Source: Grimontia indica (GTDB lineage Bacteria; Pseudomonadota; Gammaproteobacteria; Enterobacterales; Vibrionaceae). Taken from it: a stretch of 64,000 bases of DNA. Positions 37,048 to 46,809 of the stretch are shown here, piece after piece (the first letter of the stretch is position 1; the number at the start of each line of letters is the position of its first letter). Position numbers and translations under genes: made by a program. The notes beneath the pieces were generated by a model. It did no database searches and was not told the origin of the DNA. It saw only the letters and a list, made by a program, of their open reading frames with translations. The DNA is taken from positions 62,001 through 126,000 of the forward strand of contig NZ_ANFM02000014.1 in NCBI RefSeq assembly GCF_000333895.2, written 5' to 3'.

Positions 37048-37084
37048 GTTATTATAACGTAGTCACTCAGCAAAAAGCACCGAT

Positions 37085-38506
37085 TCACTGAGGAATGTCG
37101 ATCCCCGCATCACGCATTTTGGCGAGTTTATAGCGCAAGGTTCTTGGACTGATGCCTAAACGTTCAGCCACATCTTTCCGGCGACCTTCACAGGCACGAA
37201 TCGTATCCAGAATGATGGCGAACTCCTGATCGCGAAGTTCACTTCCCAGGCTGTCAGAAGATGCAGTAACAGGTTCGGAATGGTAAGACTCAACGCGATT
37301 TGGCATGGCCTGTGGTTGAATGGTCGGTGACACAGCTTCACTGCCAGCAACCAGATTCTGCAAGCTTCCTGCGTCTTGCCAGTCAACGCCTTCCAGAAGG
37401 ATGTCGACAGCTTCAATCACTCCCTGATTGCAAAGGATCAAAGCGCGTTGCATCACGTTGTCCAGTTCACGCACGTTCCCCGGCCAGCGATACTGTGTCA
37501 GTTTTTCGGCAGCGCCTTGGGTCAGTTGCGGAACCGCTTGTCCGAGCTTGCAGCAATGGCGTTTCAAAAGGTGTTCGGCAAGCGGAATGATATCTCCAGC
37601 GCGCTCACAAAGCGGCAACCAGGAGATTGGGAAAACATTCAGACGGTAGTAAAGGTCTTCTCGGAAATTTCCTTCTTCCACGTACTGGCGAAGATCGCGG
37701 TTACTGGTGGCCAGTACGCGCACATCCAGTTTGATGCTCTTACGGCTACCGAGACGTTCCACTTCACGTTCCTGAAGCACACGCAGCAGTTTGGCTTGGA
37801 GTGCCAAATCCATCTCACTGATTTCATCAAGCAAAATGGTGCCGCCTTGCGCTTGTTCGAACTTACCCGGACATGCCTGAACAGCACCGGTAAATGCGCC
37901 TTTCTCATAACCGAACAGGGTCGCTTCCAGCATATTTTCCGGAATCGCCGCACAGTTGATGGCGACAAAAGCTCCTTCAGAACGCAAAGACTGACGGTGA
38001 ATATGGCGCGCCATGACTTCTTTACCTGAACCGCTTGGGCCAAGGATCATCACGTTCGCATCGGTCTTCGCTACACGGTCCGCCAATGCAATCAGTGCCT
38101 GACTTTTCGGGTCCGCGACCACAGCATCACTCGTGTCAGCCTTAACCGGCGCATAACGGCTCACCATATTCAGCAGCACTTCGGGCGCAAACGGTTTGGC
38201 CATGTAATCAATCGCACCTTCTTTCATGGCGGCGACTGCATCCTGAATATTGGCGTAAGCCGTCATCAGCAGCACTGGCAAGTTGGGGTAGTTCAGCTTG
38301 AGGTTTCTAAGCAAACCCAATCCGTCCATCCCTGCCATCTGAACATCAGAAACCACGATGTCGACAGTTTCATTTTTCAGCAGTAACAGAGCCTGTTCGG
38401 CGCTGTCTGCTTCAAGCCACTGGTAACCTGCAAGTGCAAGGGTATCCACCAAGGCTTCACGCAAGCCTTCATCATCTTCAACGATAAGTACTTTGCTCTG
38501 ATTCAT
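37085..38506 (-). CDS. flrC: Sigma-54-dependent flagellar response regulator FlrC
   Basis: FlrC (473 residues) activates class-III flagellar promoters with sigma-54 once phosphorylated by FlrB. The receiver domain has Asp54 (VVSDVQMAGMDG). The AAA+ domain has Walker A GPSGSGKE, the sigma-54-contacting GAFTGA loop ([14 protein letters not shown]) and Walker B GTILLDEISEM. A Fis-type HTH at the C-terminus reads GRRKDVAERLGISPRTLRYKLAKM. It overlaps flrB by 4 bp and is the last gene of flrBC. Confidence 0.96.
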   Translation of the reverse strand: MNQSKVLIVEDDEGLREALVDTLALAGYQWLEADSAEQALLLLKNETVDIVVSDVQMAGMDGLGLLRNLKLNYPNLPVLLMTAYANIQDAVAAMKEGAIDYMAKPFAPEVLLNMVSRYAPVKADTSDAVVADPKSQALIALADRVAKTDANVMILGPSGSGKEVMARHIHRQSLRSEGAFVAINCAAIPENMLEATLFGYEKGAFTGAVQACPGKFEQAQGGTILLDEISEMDLALQAKLLRVLQEREVERLGSRKSIKLDVRVLATSNRDLRQYVEEGNFREDLYYRLNVFPISWLPLCERAGDIIPLAEHLLKRHCCKLGQAVPQLTQGAAEKLTQYRWPGNVRELDNVMQRALILCNQGVIEAVDILLEGVDWQDAGSLQNLVAGSEAVSPTIQPQAMPNRVESYHSEPVTASSDSLGSELRDQEFAIILDTIRACEGRRKDVAERLGISPRTLRYKLAKMRDAGIDIPQ

Positions 38507-39552
38507 TGTGCTTCTCCTGATACCTCTTCCTGCGTGGTATCGCAGTTGTCTGCCAGCGGTAGGCAGAGCGTAAAACAGGCACCCTGGCCCGGTTGAGATT
38601 GAAGAGTCAGCCTGCCTTTATGGGCATGACAGACCATTTGAACAACAGCGAGACCAAGGCCTGTGCCTTGCTGTCTCGTTGTGAAAAAAGGTTCGAGAAT
38701 TTTGCTTTGAAGTTCCGGGGCGATACCGGGGCCATTGTCGGCAACCGACAAGAACAGTTGTCCCTGTATTTCACGGGCATCGACAACCACTTTGCTGCCT
38801 TTACCTGCCACCTGAATGGCGTTAACCACCAGATTCGACAGGGCACTGGCCAGCGCATTCATATTGCCAAGCAGCTGGTGAGATTCATCATCACAGTTGA
38901 TTTCAAAGTCGACTTGCTGACTGCTCACCAGGGCTTCGACCATAGGCTCAAATTCATTAAGCAGGTGCTCGAGCGTAAAAGTGTTCACGACTTTGTTGTC
39001 GCCACCTTTGGCAAACAACAACATGTCATTGACCTGCTTTTCGAGATCATGAAGCCTGTCCACCAGCTTCATCTGGAAGCGTTTACGGGTAGGCTCATTA
39101 AGGTTTGGCGCTCCAAGGTTTGCTGCATAGAGCAAAGCACTGGAAAGCGGGGTACGCACCTGATGCGCCAGTGAGGCGACCATCTTACCCAACGAGGACA
39201 GACGCTGGAGATCGCTCACACGTGATTGCAACAGGCGGGTTTCCGTCATATCGGTGATCAGAATGAGCTGACCGGAATCAGAGGCGGAAATGCCGAGTTT
39301 CACTTTGCGTCCGTCACGCAGTGAAACTTCATGACCATCATCTTCACGGGGCGAGAAGGCACGGTTGATCACATCAACCCAACGCTCTTGTGTTAACGGT
39401 GTACCAAGCAAACGAAATGCTTCTGGGTTGGCTTCCGCCACACGGCCGTAGGGATCGAGCAGAATAACGCCTGCCGGCATGACATCTAACACTTGTTTGT
39501 ATCGTAGAACCTGCTGATCAACGGTTCCCAAAGGAGAATAATTCGCTTCCAT
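38503..39552 (-). CDS. flrB: Flagellar sensor histidine kinase FlrB
   Basis: FlrB (349 residues) phosphorylates FlrC. It is a soluble kinase with no membrane helix. A PAS domain is at about 15-105 (VMPAGVILLDPYGRVAEANPEA), and the HisKA domain has His130 (LAHQVRTPLSSALLY). An HATPase_c domain carries N box ALSNLVVNAIQV, G1 VADNGPGI and G2 GTGLGLAVVQ. It starts 48 bp after a near-consensus sigma-54 promoter and overlaps flrC by 4 bp. Confidence 0.95.
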   Translation of the reverse strand: MEANYSPLGTVDQQVLRYKQVLDVMPAGVILLDPYGRVAEANPEAFRLLGTPLTQERWVDVINRAFSPREDDGHEVSLRDGRKVKLGISASDSGQLILITDMTETRLLQSRVSDLQRLSSLGKMVASLAHQVRTPLSSALLYAANLGAPNLNEPTRKRFQMKLVDRLHDLEKQVNDMLLFAKGGDNKVVNTFTLEHLLNEFEPMVEALVSSQQVDFEINCDDESHQLLGNMNALASALSNLVVNAIQVAGKGSKVVVDAREIQGQLFLSVADNGPGIAPELQSKILEPFFTTRQQGTGLGLAVVQMVCHAHKGRLTLQSQPGQGACFTLCLPLADNCDTTQEEVSGEAQ

Positions 39553-39599
39553 GATGCTCGACTATTTAGCTCTCTTTTTCTGACGCTAAGTAGCTCTAA

Positions 39600-39615
39600 G
39601 CAGGGAATGTGCCAA
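39600..39615 (-). promoter_or_regulatory. Sigma-54 promoter for flrB-flrC
   Basis: The minus strand reads TTGGCACATTCCCTGC then TT, with an exact -24 element (TTGGCAC) and 10-base spacing to GC. It is among the best sigma-54 matches in the window and is expected to be the FlrA-dependent class-II promoter. Confidence 0.8.
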
Positions 39616-39654
39616 TTATTAAATCATTGAAAATCAGTAGATTAAGCAAGATGG

Positions 39655-39691
39655 AAACAAAAAAGCGAAGTCAAAAAAATGACTTCGCTTT
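39655..39691 (-). terminator. Intrinsic terminator of flrA
   Basis: A perfect 12-bp stem (AAAGCGAAGTCA / TGACTTCGCTTT, loop of 6) is followed on the minus strand by a run of T. It separates flrA from the flrBC promoter. Confidence 0.88.
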
Positions 39692-39769
39692 CCGGTTAAC
39701 ATTTTTAATGAAAGGTGTTCACACCCAAACAACCCGAAGATGCTCATATTCAGTTCGTTTGGGTATAAA

Positions 39770-41245
39770 TCAGGTCACGTCTTCTTTGTTGAGACCGTAC
39801 TTACGCATCTTCTCAACCAGCGTGGTGCGTCGCATACCCAGCATGTCGGCTGCACGGGCAACGATACCCATTTGCGCTTCGAGTGCCTGACGAATCATTT
39901 CCACTTCCAGGTCCGCCAGCATGGCTTTCAGATCAACACCTTCCGGTGGTAGCCCTGCTGCTGAAGGACTCGCAAAGCCCGGCATTTCTTCCTCCGGCTC
40001 ATCCATCGCAAACACCGCATGCAGTGCGTCACGCTCCAGATCTTCTTCGGCTTCCAAACCGCCCAAGGTTTCTGGCTGGAACTCCGGAATATCGCTGTAG
40101 CGATACTTCTTCGGCAGTCGGTTTACATCCACCATCTGACCTGGGTACAGAATCACCATACGCTCGATGAGGTTAGCGAGTTCGCGGACGTTGCCCGGCC
40201 ATTCGTGCTCCATCAAAGAACTGATCGCACGTGGCGTCAGGTGAACCTGATTGGCTCCCTCTGCTTCCAAACGCGCCATGAGTTCTTGAATCAAAAGCGG
40301 AATGTCTTCAATGCGCTCGCGCAGTGCTGGCATTTCGATTGGGAACACATTCAAGCGATAGAAAAGGTCTTCACGGAACGAGCCCTCTTCAATCATGGTA
40401 TCGAGGTTGCGATGTGTCGCCGCGACAACGCGTACATTCACCTGAATGGTCTTATTGCCACCAACACGTTCGAAACAACGTTCTTGAAGTACGCGTAGCA
40501 GCTTAACCTGCATTGGCTGCGGCATATCACCAATTTCATCCAGGAACAGCGTGCCACCTTCTGCCAGCTCAAAACGGCCTTTACGCGCAGAAATCGCGCC
40601 GGTAAATGCCCCTTTTTCGTGACCGAACAGCTCACTTTCCAACAGTTCCGGTGGTATCGCACCGCAGTTCACTGGCACAAATGGCCCTTTCCCGCGTTGC
40701 GAATGGTAATGGATGTTACGTGCGACAACTTCTTTACCGGTGCCGGATTCACCCAGAATCAGTACGCTGGCATCGGTTCCTGCAACTTGCTCAATAAGAT
40801 GACGAACATCGGCGATCGCTTCACTGCGACCGACCATGCTTCTGAAGAGCGTATTTTTTCGGCTAAGTTGAGGAATATTGAATGCGCGCTTGCCGGAAAA
40901 CTCCTGACAGTGTCGGAGTGCATCAGCAAGTTGGGGATAATTTAGTGGCAGCTCGAGCTCACCGACGAAGTTTGGCAGTCCAGACAATTCCGCTTTGTGT
41001 TTTGCAAGCGCAATAATAGGAATGTGATTATTAATCGCCAAACTATCCAGCACTTGGGATAAGCGCTGCGGTGAGTGGATGTTACCCAGAAAACAAGCAC
41101 CCTCGGCCTGCTTCCAGTGCGAATCATTTAGCTCAGTGGTTGAACATAGCAGGTATTGCTCACCAATAAACTCCAAGATAACGCCTAAATCGTGACGAAA
41201 TTTTTCATCATCCTCGATAACAAGAATCTTCGTTAAACCTTGCAT
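39770..41245 (-). CDS. flrA: Master flagellar activator FlrA (FleQ family)
   Basis: FlrA (491 residues) is the class-I sigma-54 activator at the top of the polar flagellar cascade. The N-terminal receiver-like domain is degenerate: the expected phospho-Asp position lies in [10 protein letters not shown], which has no Asp, as in FleQ/FlrA relatives that answer to c-di-GMP and FlhG instead. The AAA+ domain has Walker [15 protein letters not shown], and Walker [13 protein letters not shown] Fis-type HTH ends the protein ([25 protein letters not shown]). It is transcribed alone, between fliS and its own terminator. Confidence 0.96.
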   Translation of the reverse strand: MQGLTKILVIEDDEKFRHDLGVILEFIGEQYLLCSTTELNDSHWKQAEGACFLGNIHSPQRLSQVLDSLAINNHIPIIALAKHKAELSGLPNFVGELELPLNYPQLADALRHCQEFSGKRAFNIPQLSRKNTLFRSMVGRSEAIADVRHLIEQVAGTDASVLILGESGTGKEVVARNIHYHSQRGKGPFVPVNCGAIPPELLESELFGHEKGAFTGAISARKGRFELAEGGTLFLDEIGDMPQPMQVKLLRVLQERCFERVGGNKTIQVNVRVVAATHRNLDTMIEEGSFREDLFYRLNVFPIEMPALRERIEDIPLLIQELMARLEAEGANQVHLTPRAISSLMEHEWPGNVRELANLIERMVILYPGQMVDVNRLPKKYRYSDIPEFQPETLGGLEAEEDLERDALHAVFAMDEPEEEMPGFASPSAAGLPPEGVDLKAMLADLEVEMIRQALEAQMGIVARAADMLGMRRTTLVEKMRKYGLNKEDVT

Positions 41246-41321
41246 GTGTGAGATATATCTGCCCTAAAACCATCTAAGTCATCGGCGCGACGGATGTCAC
41301 CAATAACAGAATAATCCAGCT

Positions 41322-41349
41322 ATTGTAATTATTGCTTGGTATAAGGCAA
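41322..41349 (-). promoter_or_regulatory. Possible sigma-70 promoter for flrA
   Basis: On the minus strand TTGCCT and TACAAT are separated by 16 bases, about 80 bp before the flrA start. This is the only housekeeping-type match I saw in the 172-bp gap; no sigma-54 element is present, as expected for a class-I gene. Confidence 0.35.
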
Positions 41350-41417
41350 CTAGAGACACAATAAAGCTGTGACTCCAGTGCCAAGACAGATTAGATTGTA
41401 GTGAATCTGACGCGTTT

Positions 41418-41834
41418 TTATGCGTCTGCAGAGGTGATATTGTGATACTCAGCCGGTATTTGATCCCACGCTGATTTAATTTCGCGCAAAATATCGACAA
41501 CTTCATCGATCGGCGCTTCCAGGTTGTCTCGGTTAGCCTCTGAGATTTGGCGGATCATGTAGTCGTAAAGCGCATCCAGGTTAGAAGCAATCTCCCCACC
41601 TTCTTCCATCGACAAACAAGTACGCAAGCTGATGATAATATCCAGCGCCTTACCCAGACGTTCACCTTTCACTGCAATGTCGCCTTGCAGCATCGCTGCT
41701 TTGCCCTGAACCAAACGTTCAATAGCACCTGCCATCAGCATTTGAATCACTTTATGTGGTGATGCCGCACTCAACTGGCTGTCTACTGAAACCTTTTTGT
41801 AGGCCTGAAGTGACCCTCTCATAACATTCCTCAC
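41418..41834 (-). CDS. fliS: Flagellin export chaperone FliS
   Basis: FliS (138 residues) is a four-helix cytoplasmic chaperone that binds the C-terminus of flagellin before export. Family patterns include AYKKVSVDSQLSAASPHKVIQMLMAGAIERL near the start and SNLDALYDYMIRQISEAN in the middle. It is directly adjacent to the FlaI/FliT-like gene (no spacer) and is last in the flaG-fliD-flaI-fliS set. Confidence 0.95.
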   Translation of the reverse strand: MRNVMRGSLQAYKKVSVDSQLSAASPHKVIQMLMAGAIERLVQGKAAMLQGDIAVKGERLGKALDIIISLRTCLSMEEGGEIASNLDALYDYMIRQISEANRDNLEAPIDEVVDILREIKSAWDQIPAEYHNITSADA

Positions 41835-42128
41835 CTACTCGAACTTTTTGTAAATTTGCACTGACTGACGCCCTTTCTTAAAACGACTGGCATGGGCTGC
41901 AGCACTATCACGTTGTACTTTTATAAGGCTAAATAACTGCTCAGTTCTGGCAATGGCCTGTGACCAAGCGGCTTGTTCCGGCTTCTCCGGCAACATCGTG
42001 ATTTCTGCCAGACATTGTTTTCGAATATTCAATAACCGTGCCATCTCATTGGAATCAACAGGGTCTGAATTCAGTACTGCCAGAAGCTGTTCATCAATCT
42101 CTGACAGTTGGGATAGCAAAGCGTGCAT
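41835..42128 (-). CDS. flaI: FlaI/FliT-like flagellar chaperone
   Basis: This 97-residue, helix-rich, soluble protein occupies the place of flaI, the FliT-type chaperone gene between fliD and fliS in vibrios. It has repeated heptads (LLSQLSEIDEQLLAVL, MARLLNIRKQCLAEI) and a basic C-terminal tail (ASRFKKGRQSVQIYKKFE). The sequence itself is poorly conserved across genera; the assignment rests mostly on size, helical pattern and position. It abuts fliS and follows fliD by 11 bp. Confidence 0.75.
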   Translation of the reverse strand: MHALLSQLSEIDEQLLAVLNSDPVDSNEMARLLNIRKQCLAEITMLPEKPEQAAWSQAIARTEQLFSLIKVQRDSAAAHASRFKKGRQSVQIYKKFE

Positions 42129-42139
42129 GGTTAACTCGC

Positions 42140-43510
42140 TTACATCGACGGCATGATATTCATCATGGCCGACAGTTGAGATTGCATCTCTGCCATCGCG
42201 TTATCCATGGCGGAAAACTGCTTTAATGTGCGGTTTTCCAAATCTTCCATTCGGCGATCCAATGTCTGCTGCTCATCTTGCAAGCGCATACGTTGATCGC
42301 CCAAGCTGGATTCGCGGTTGCGAATAGCACCGCCAACACCAGTAAAGTTCTGTACGGTTTCTTCCACCTTGCGGGCGAAACCCTGATTACCACCGAAGAA
42401 ACCTTCCAATGCCCCGAAGTTACGCGTCAATTGTTTGTCCAGCAGGTTGTAGTTGATTTCCAACCGGCCATCCATCGTGGTGGAGATACCTAGCTCGCTC
42501 AATGTTTTGAGCGAATCAGGCGCACCTTCAATTGGCGTAGAAAACAAAGAGCGCATCTGGTTGACCGCGGAGCGAATCACGCTGTCACCCACCAAAGGGC
42601 CGCCCTGTTGGGTTTCAGGGTCGTACTTCGACAATGCTTTTGTCACTTGGTAGAACGCGTTGTAGGCGTCCACAAACTCTTCCAGTGACCCTTTCACCGT
42701 GTCCCTGTCTTCGTCCACAGTGACAATCACAGGGCCATTTGACGGCGAAGTCAGCTGGGACACATCGATGTTGACGCCGCGAATGGCATCAGAAAACGTA
42801 TTGGTGTCGCTGGACACAGATGCCAGACCATCAATCAGAATGCGGGCATCCAACGCCGCCTGCATCTCATTCATTGAGTTGCTCGGGCTGGCAGGGTCAT
42901 AAGCCAGTGCTTGCAGCGGTGACGTCACCGGTGCGTTCACACTGACGGAAATTTGGTTATCGACACCGGTTTTATCACCACCGAGGATCAATCGCGCACC
43001 GCTGTCATCATTGATAACGGATGCCTTGATACCAGGGTTATTCGCACTGCTGTTGATGGTGCGGACGATATCGAGCAAGGAGCTGCTGTTTTCGTCGATA
43101 TCTATGGTCGTGGTTCGGCCGCCCAGACTCAGCGTGATTTGCCCAGCGCCAAAATCGGCCTTGGCATCTAAACCGTCAGAGACGAGTTTATGGGACTGTG
43201 CGAGTTGCTGAACGTCGATGGAGTAAACGCCGGTAACGGCTTGGTGGTCGGCGGATGCGGAGACAGCTTCTTCGTTGCTTGAAACTGTACTCCGCGCCGC
43301 GAAGGTATTGTTACGGCGAAAGTCATACATCAAGTCTTTCATCGTATCGAGGGAGGTCTTGAGTCTACCGTAGGCGCTGATGTTAGTTTCAACATCGTTC
43401 AGGCCTTTAACGATTCGCTCTTGTTTAGGCGCACGCTCAGCTTCAACAATTTTGCTGACCATGGAGTTGATGTCCATGCCACTGCCAAGGCCCGTTGCGC
43501 TTAAACCCAT
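42140..43510 (-). CDS. fliD: Flagellar filament cap protein FliD
   Basis: FliD (456 residues) forms the filament cap that folds flagellin at the tip. The N-terminal start LSATGLGSGMDINSMVSKIVEAE is diagnostic. The C-terminal coiled region (RESSLGDQRMRLQDEQQTLDRRMEDLENRTLKQFSAMDNAMAEMQSQ) is the other conserved part, and the middle D2/D3 domains are variable. It lies 16 bp after flaG. Confidence 0.96.
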   Translation of the reverse strand: MGLSATGLGSGMDINSMVSKIVEAERAPKQERIVKGLNDVETNISAYGRLKTSLDTMKDLMYDFRRNNTFAARSTVSSNEEAVSASADHQAVTGVYSIDVQQLAQSHKLVSDGLDAKADFGAGQITLSLGGRTTTIDIDENSSSLLDIVRTINSSANNPGIKASVINDDSGARLILGGDKTGVDNQISVSVNAPVTSPLQALAYDPASPSNSMNEMQAALDARILIDGLASVSSDTNTFSDAIRGVNIDVSQLTSPSNGPVIVTVDEDRDTVKGSLEEFVDAYNAFYQVTKALSKYDPETQQGGPLVGDSVIRSAVNQMRSLFSTPIEGAPDSLKTLSELGISTTMDGRLEINYNLLDKQLTRNFGALEGFFGGNQGFARKVEETVQNFTGVGGAIRNRESSLGDQRMRLQDEQQTLDRRMEDLENRTLKQFSAMDNAMAEMQSQLSAMMNIMPSM

Positions 43511-43526
43511 TTTTCACTCACCTCAG

Positions 43527-43949
43527 TTATACCTTTTCTGCAACGAGCCCCCTCGCATGAAGAGACAGTTGCTGTGCTAGCTCTAGCATTTCTTTCTCAG
43601 GAATCTGTCTGATGATGTCACCGCTACTCATTTCGTAAACAGTCACAACACTTCTTCCAGAACTCTCATCGAGTCGAAATGACAAGCCTTTGTTAAAGGT
43701 AGACACAAACTCATCCAGTCGCTCAACCAGCATTTCGAGCTGTTCTTGCTGCATCTCCCGTGTAGCTTCAAGTTTTTGGACTTGTTCTACCCGGCGTTGA
43801 GACAGCTTTTCAACATTCTCTGCCATCTGCCGCTGGTTCGTGATGTTGGGTTGAGTCCCCTCCACAGATTGTTTACTGCTAGCAACTTTCGTGCCTGACT
43901 GTGGAGTCACATGAGACAGGGATGACGTAGAAACGGATGATAGGTCCAT
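43527..43949 (-). CDS. flaG: FlaG family protein
   Basis: FlaG (140 residues) is a small protein of unclear role, associated with filament length control in several genera. The C-terminal ~80 residues hold the family domain (LSFRLDESSGRSVVTVYEMSSGDIIRQIPEKEMLELAQ). The first ~60 are a Ser/Gln-rich, partly coiled region. It has a perfect ribosome-binding site (AGGAGGTG) and is preceded by an inverted repeat that separates it from the flagellin gene. Confidence 0.93.
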   Translation of the reverse strand: MDLSSVSTSSLSHVTPQSGTKVASSKQSVEGTQPNITNQRQMAENVEKLSQRRVEQVQKLEATREMQQEQLEMLVERLDEFVSTFNKGLSFRLDESSGRSVVTVYEMSSGDIIRQIPEKEMLELAQQLSLHARGLVAEKV

Positions 43950-43973
43950 CGTAGTTCACCTCCTGTTAGCTAT

Positions 43974-44005
43974 TGACGGTGAGGGGCAAGCTCACCGTCA
44001 TTTTT
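43974..44005. other. Strong hairpin between flagellin and flaG
   Basis: A perfect 10-bp stem (TGACGGTGAG / CTCACCGTCA, loop of 7) starts 15 bp after the flagellin stop. A T-run follows it only on the plus strand. On the transcribed minus strand there is no T-tract, so it may be an RNA-stabilising or attenuating hairpin rather than a full terminator. Confidence 0.65.
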
Positions 44006-44015
44006 GGTCTTGCTA

Positions 44016-45155
44016 TTAGCCTAACAGGCTCAGTGCAGCTGACGGTGCTTGCTTCGCTTGTGCAAGTATAGACGTACCAGACTGCTGCAGGATCTGAGAT
44101 TTAGTGAACTGCGTCGTTTCCTTAGCAAAATCAACGTCTCGGATACGGCTGTTAGAAGCACTCACGTTTTCGTTAACGTTATCCAAGTTAGAGATTGCGT
44201 GGCTCAGACGGTTCTGCTTCGCACCCAGTTCTGCACGGTGTGAATCGATGTATTGCATCGCGTTATCCACCAGGCCAACAGCGCGCTGTGCACCACCAAC
44301 AGTACTGACGTCAACGTCTTGTACGGTTTGGTCAACTTTCGCTGCACCTGCGATACCCAGAGAGGTCGCCAGTGCGCCGGTGAATGCTACGTCTGCGCCA
44401 GAGGCAGAAACGATTTGCAGTTCGCCGTTTTCAGTCACAGATGCAGAAACTTTGCCGTCTGCTTGACCGTTGATATAGGTCGCCACTTCTTCCACGTCAT
44501 CGCCTGCTTTTGCAGAAACGTTGATGGTTGCTGTGGTACCGTCAGCGTTGGTGATAGACATAGATAGTGTTGCTCCACCCGTTGCGGTCCAAGCAGCCAT
44601 GTCAGCAGACGCAGCTACAGTCGCTTTATAGGTCGCACCACCCATCATTGCTTCGTCAGCTCGGATGTTCTTGAATTCCATGAAGACCGCTTCACCAGCG
44701 TCAGCACCGATTTGGAATGCTTTAGTACCGTAAGTACCGTTCAGCAGTTTCGCACCACCGAAAGACGTCGTTTCCGCGATACGGTTCAGTTCGTCTTGCA
44801 GAGCAACGATCTCTTCCTGGATTGCCACACGCTCTTGGTCACCGTTAGCACCGTTAGCAGATTGCAGTGACAGGTCACGCATACGCTGCAGGATGTTGGT
44901 GGATTCTTCCATCGCACCTTCAGCGGTTTGTGACATTGAAATACCGTCGTTTGCGTTACGTACTGCAACGTCCAGACCACGGCTTTGCGAAATCAGGCGG
45001 TTAGAGATTTGCAGACCTGCTGCGTCATCCTTTGCGCTGTTGATACGGAAGCCCGAAGACAGACGCTCCATCGAATTGTTCAACGCATCGGTTGAGCTGT
45101 TCAGGTAGCGCTGAGCGGTCATTGCAGGCACGTTAGTGTTTACTGTAATAGCCAT
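44016..45155 (-). CDS. Flagellin (FlaB/FlaD-like, sigma-28 type)
   Basis: This 379-residue flagellin has conserved D0/D1 ends ([19 protein letters not shown] ... [30 protein letters not shown]). The central part (about 165-280) is Ala/Thr/Gly-rich with the vibrio pattern [22 protein letters not shown]. Cysteine is absent, as usual for filament proteins. A good sigma-28 promoter at 45235-45261 marks it as a late flagellin, comparable to flaB/flaC/flaD/flaE of vibrios rather than flaA. It has no signal peptide, as expected for type III export. Confidence 0.95.
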   Translation of the reverse strand: MAITVNTNVPAMTAQRYLNSSTDALNNSMERLSSGFRINSAKDDAAGLQISNRLISQSRGLDVAVRNANDGISMSQTAEGAMEESTNILQRMRDLSLQSANGANGDQERVAIQEEIVALQDELNRIAETTSFGGAKLLNGTYGTKAFQIGADAGEAVFMEFKNIRADEAMMGGATYKATVAASADMAAWTATGGATLSMSITNADGTTATINVSAKAGDDVEEVATYINGQADGKVSASVTENGELQIVSASGADVAFTGALATSLGIAGAAKVDQTVQDVDVSTVGGAQRAVGLVDNAMQYIDSHRAELGAKQNRLSHAISNLDNVNENVSASNSRIRDVDFAKETTQFTKSQILQQSGTSILAQAKQAPSAALSLLG

Positions 45156-45234
45156 AACTATTCTCCTTTGGTACTAAGTCCGGCTTCCGCCCAGCAACCC
45201 AGGGAAAACCAGTTCTAAATCTCTCACAACCCAT

Positions 45235-45261
45235 GTAACGGCACGTTTGGAAAAACCTTTA
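45235..45261 (-). promoter_or_regulatory. Sigma-28 (FliA) promoter of the downstream flagellin
   Basis: On the minus strand TAAAG and GCCGTTAC are separated by 14 bases, the FliA consensus layout. It lies about 80 bp before the start codon at 45155. Confidence 0.78.
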
Positions 45262-45480
45262 CACCTTTTTTCCTACTTTTTTTACAAGCCACCTTAGAGG
45301 GTGAAAAGCCGTAAAATCATGGTGCTATGAAGGTTTTCGCCTTAGTGGGGAAAAACTTTAGAGATGATTTAAAAAATTTGTCGGCAAAAATACACTGAGG
45401 AGAGAAAAAGCCATTAATAACAAGGCATAACAAGGAAAGAAACTGGATAGGGTGTTAATCTTTTCGCTGAAAAAATGCAC

Positions 45481-45509
45481 AAAAAAAGCGGCAATGGCTT
45501 GCCGCTTTT
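45481..45509 (-). terminator. Intrinsic terminator of the FlaA-like flagellin
   Basis: The minus strand has an 11-bp stem (AAAAGCGGCAA / TTGCCGCTTTT, 4-base loop) followed by seven T, located 19 bp after the stop codon at 45528. Confidence 0.9.
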
Positions 45510-45527
45510 CGGGATCTATATTCCAGA

Positions 45528-46670
45528 TTACTGGAGGAGGTTGAGCGCCGCCTGTGGCAACTGCTTCGCCTGCGCAAGAATAGAGGTACTTGCCTGCTGC
45601 AGAATTTGCCCTTTGGTGAGCTCTGTCGTTTCTTTCGCGAAGTCAGTATCGCGGATGCGGCTGTTAGACGCAGAAACGTTCTCTTGGATGTTCGACAAGT
45701 TACTGATGGTATGGCTCAAGCGGTTTTGCTTCGCACCCAGGTCAGCACGCTGACTGTCGATGTACTGCATCGCTGAGTCGATAATACCCACGGCCATCTG
45801 TGCACCACCCGCATCACTGACGTCGATGTCTTGCGTCGTGGTTGCAGCACCTGCACCGGTCACTAAGCCCAGAGAGGTTGCCAGTCCACCACCAAAGGTG
45901 ACGTTGCCAGAGAGCTTCTCTTCCGCAACGAAAATCTGTAGTTGGCCAGCTTCATCAACAGACGCCGTCACCATCTCATCAGATTGACCATTAATATAGG
46001 TCGCGACTTCCTCAATATCGTCGCCAACTTTGGCATCGATGTTCAGGTTAATGGTATTACCGTCTTTCGTTGTAAATGCCATGGTCAGTGTCGCGGCAGT
46101 GCTCGCCACTTCCCAACCTGCTGATTTGCCGTTTGCGGCGATAAACTCGGTACCACCCATGCGGAAATCATCAGCACGAATACTGGTTAAGCCCATGATG
46201 ATGGCCTCACCCGAATCAGCACCAATTTGGAAAGAAGCTTCACCGAATGAGCCATTCAGAAGACGACGGCCACCAAACGCAGTGGTTTCTGCGATACGGT
46301 TAAGTTCGTCCTGAAGCGCTGACACTTCTTCCTGAATCGCGATACGTTCAGACTTACCATTCGCACCATTCGCCGATTGCAGAGACAGGTCACGCATACG
46401 TTGCAGGATATTGGTGGATTCCTGCATTGCACCTTCTGCAGTCTGGGCAATGGAGATACCATCGTTAGCGTTGCGCATCGCAACATCTAGACCACGGGTC
46501 TGGGCGATGAGTCGGTTCGAAATCTGCAGACCAGCGGCGTCATCTTTCGCACTGTTGATCCGACTACCAGACGACAAGCGTTCCATCGACGTATTGAGAT
46601 CGTTTGTCGACTTGTTCAGGTAACGCTGCGCAGTCATCGCAGACACGTTGGTGTTAACTGTTACACCCAT
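45528..46670 (-). CDS. flaA: Flagellin, FlaA-like
   Basis: This 380-residue flagellin has the conserved ends [19 protein letters not shown] ... [30 protein letters not shown]. It carries the features I associate with vibrio FlaA, the sigma-54-controlled flagellin essential for the filament: [33 protein letters not shown] and [13 protein letters not shown]. It shares the central ATYINGQ pattern with its neighbour. It is a stand-alone transcript with its own terminator and a long leader. The FlaA label is inferred from similarity and from a possible sigma-54 element 140 bp upstream. Confidence 0.93.
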   Translation of the reverse strand: MGVTVNTNVSAMTAQRYLNKSTNDLNTSMERLSSGSRINSAKDDAAGLQISNRLIAQTRGLDVAMRNANDGISIAQTAEGAMQESTNILQRMRDLSLQSANGANGKSERIAIQEEVSALQDELNRIAETTAFGGRRLLNGSFGEASFQIGADSGEAIIMGLTSIRADDFRMGGTEFIAANGKSAGWEVASTAATLTMAFTTKDGNTINLNIDAKVGDDIEEVATYINGQSDEMVTASVDEAGQLQIFVAEEKLSGNVTFGGGLATSLGLVTGAGAATTTQDIDVSDAGGAQMAVGIIDSAMQYIDSQRADLGAKQNRLSHTISNLSNIQENVSASNSRIRDTDFAKETTELTKGQILQQASTSILAQAKQLPQAALNLLQ

Positions 46671-46809
46671 TTTGCTCTCCTTTGACTTTCGCGTATTTTG
46701 CGAAACAGCCTACCCGCGACAAACTTGTCCGAATGTAGAAGCGGGACCAGCCTTCAGTTCGTTATCAGGAACGGTATCAGTGCAACTGACACCTCATGCC
46801 GAATATTAT

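Larger units (their letters stand above)
45156..45527. other. Intergenic region between the two flagellins (372 bp)
   Basis: This stretch is A/T-rich and holds the sigma-28 promoter of the downstream flagellin and the terminator of the upstream one. A second, weaker sigma-28-like element (TAAAG near 45360, then GCGAAAAC) is visible on the minus strand. No small gene was seen. Confidence 0.6.

Noticed and set aside
41360-41395. TTGGCACTGGAGTCACAGC on the minus strand upstream of flrA as a sigma-54 promoter
   Set aside because: The -24 half is good, but at the required spacing the -12 dinucleotide is AC, with no TTGC; flrA is a class-I gene and does not need sigma-54.
41350-41417. Terminator behind fliS (GACGC...GCGTC near the stop codon)
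   Set aside because: The stem is only 5 bp, includes coding bases and has no T-run.
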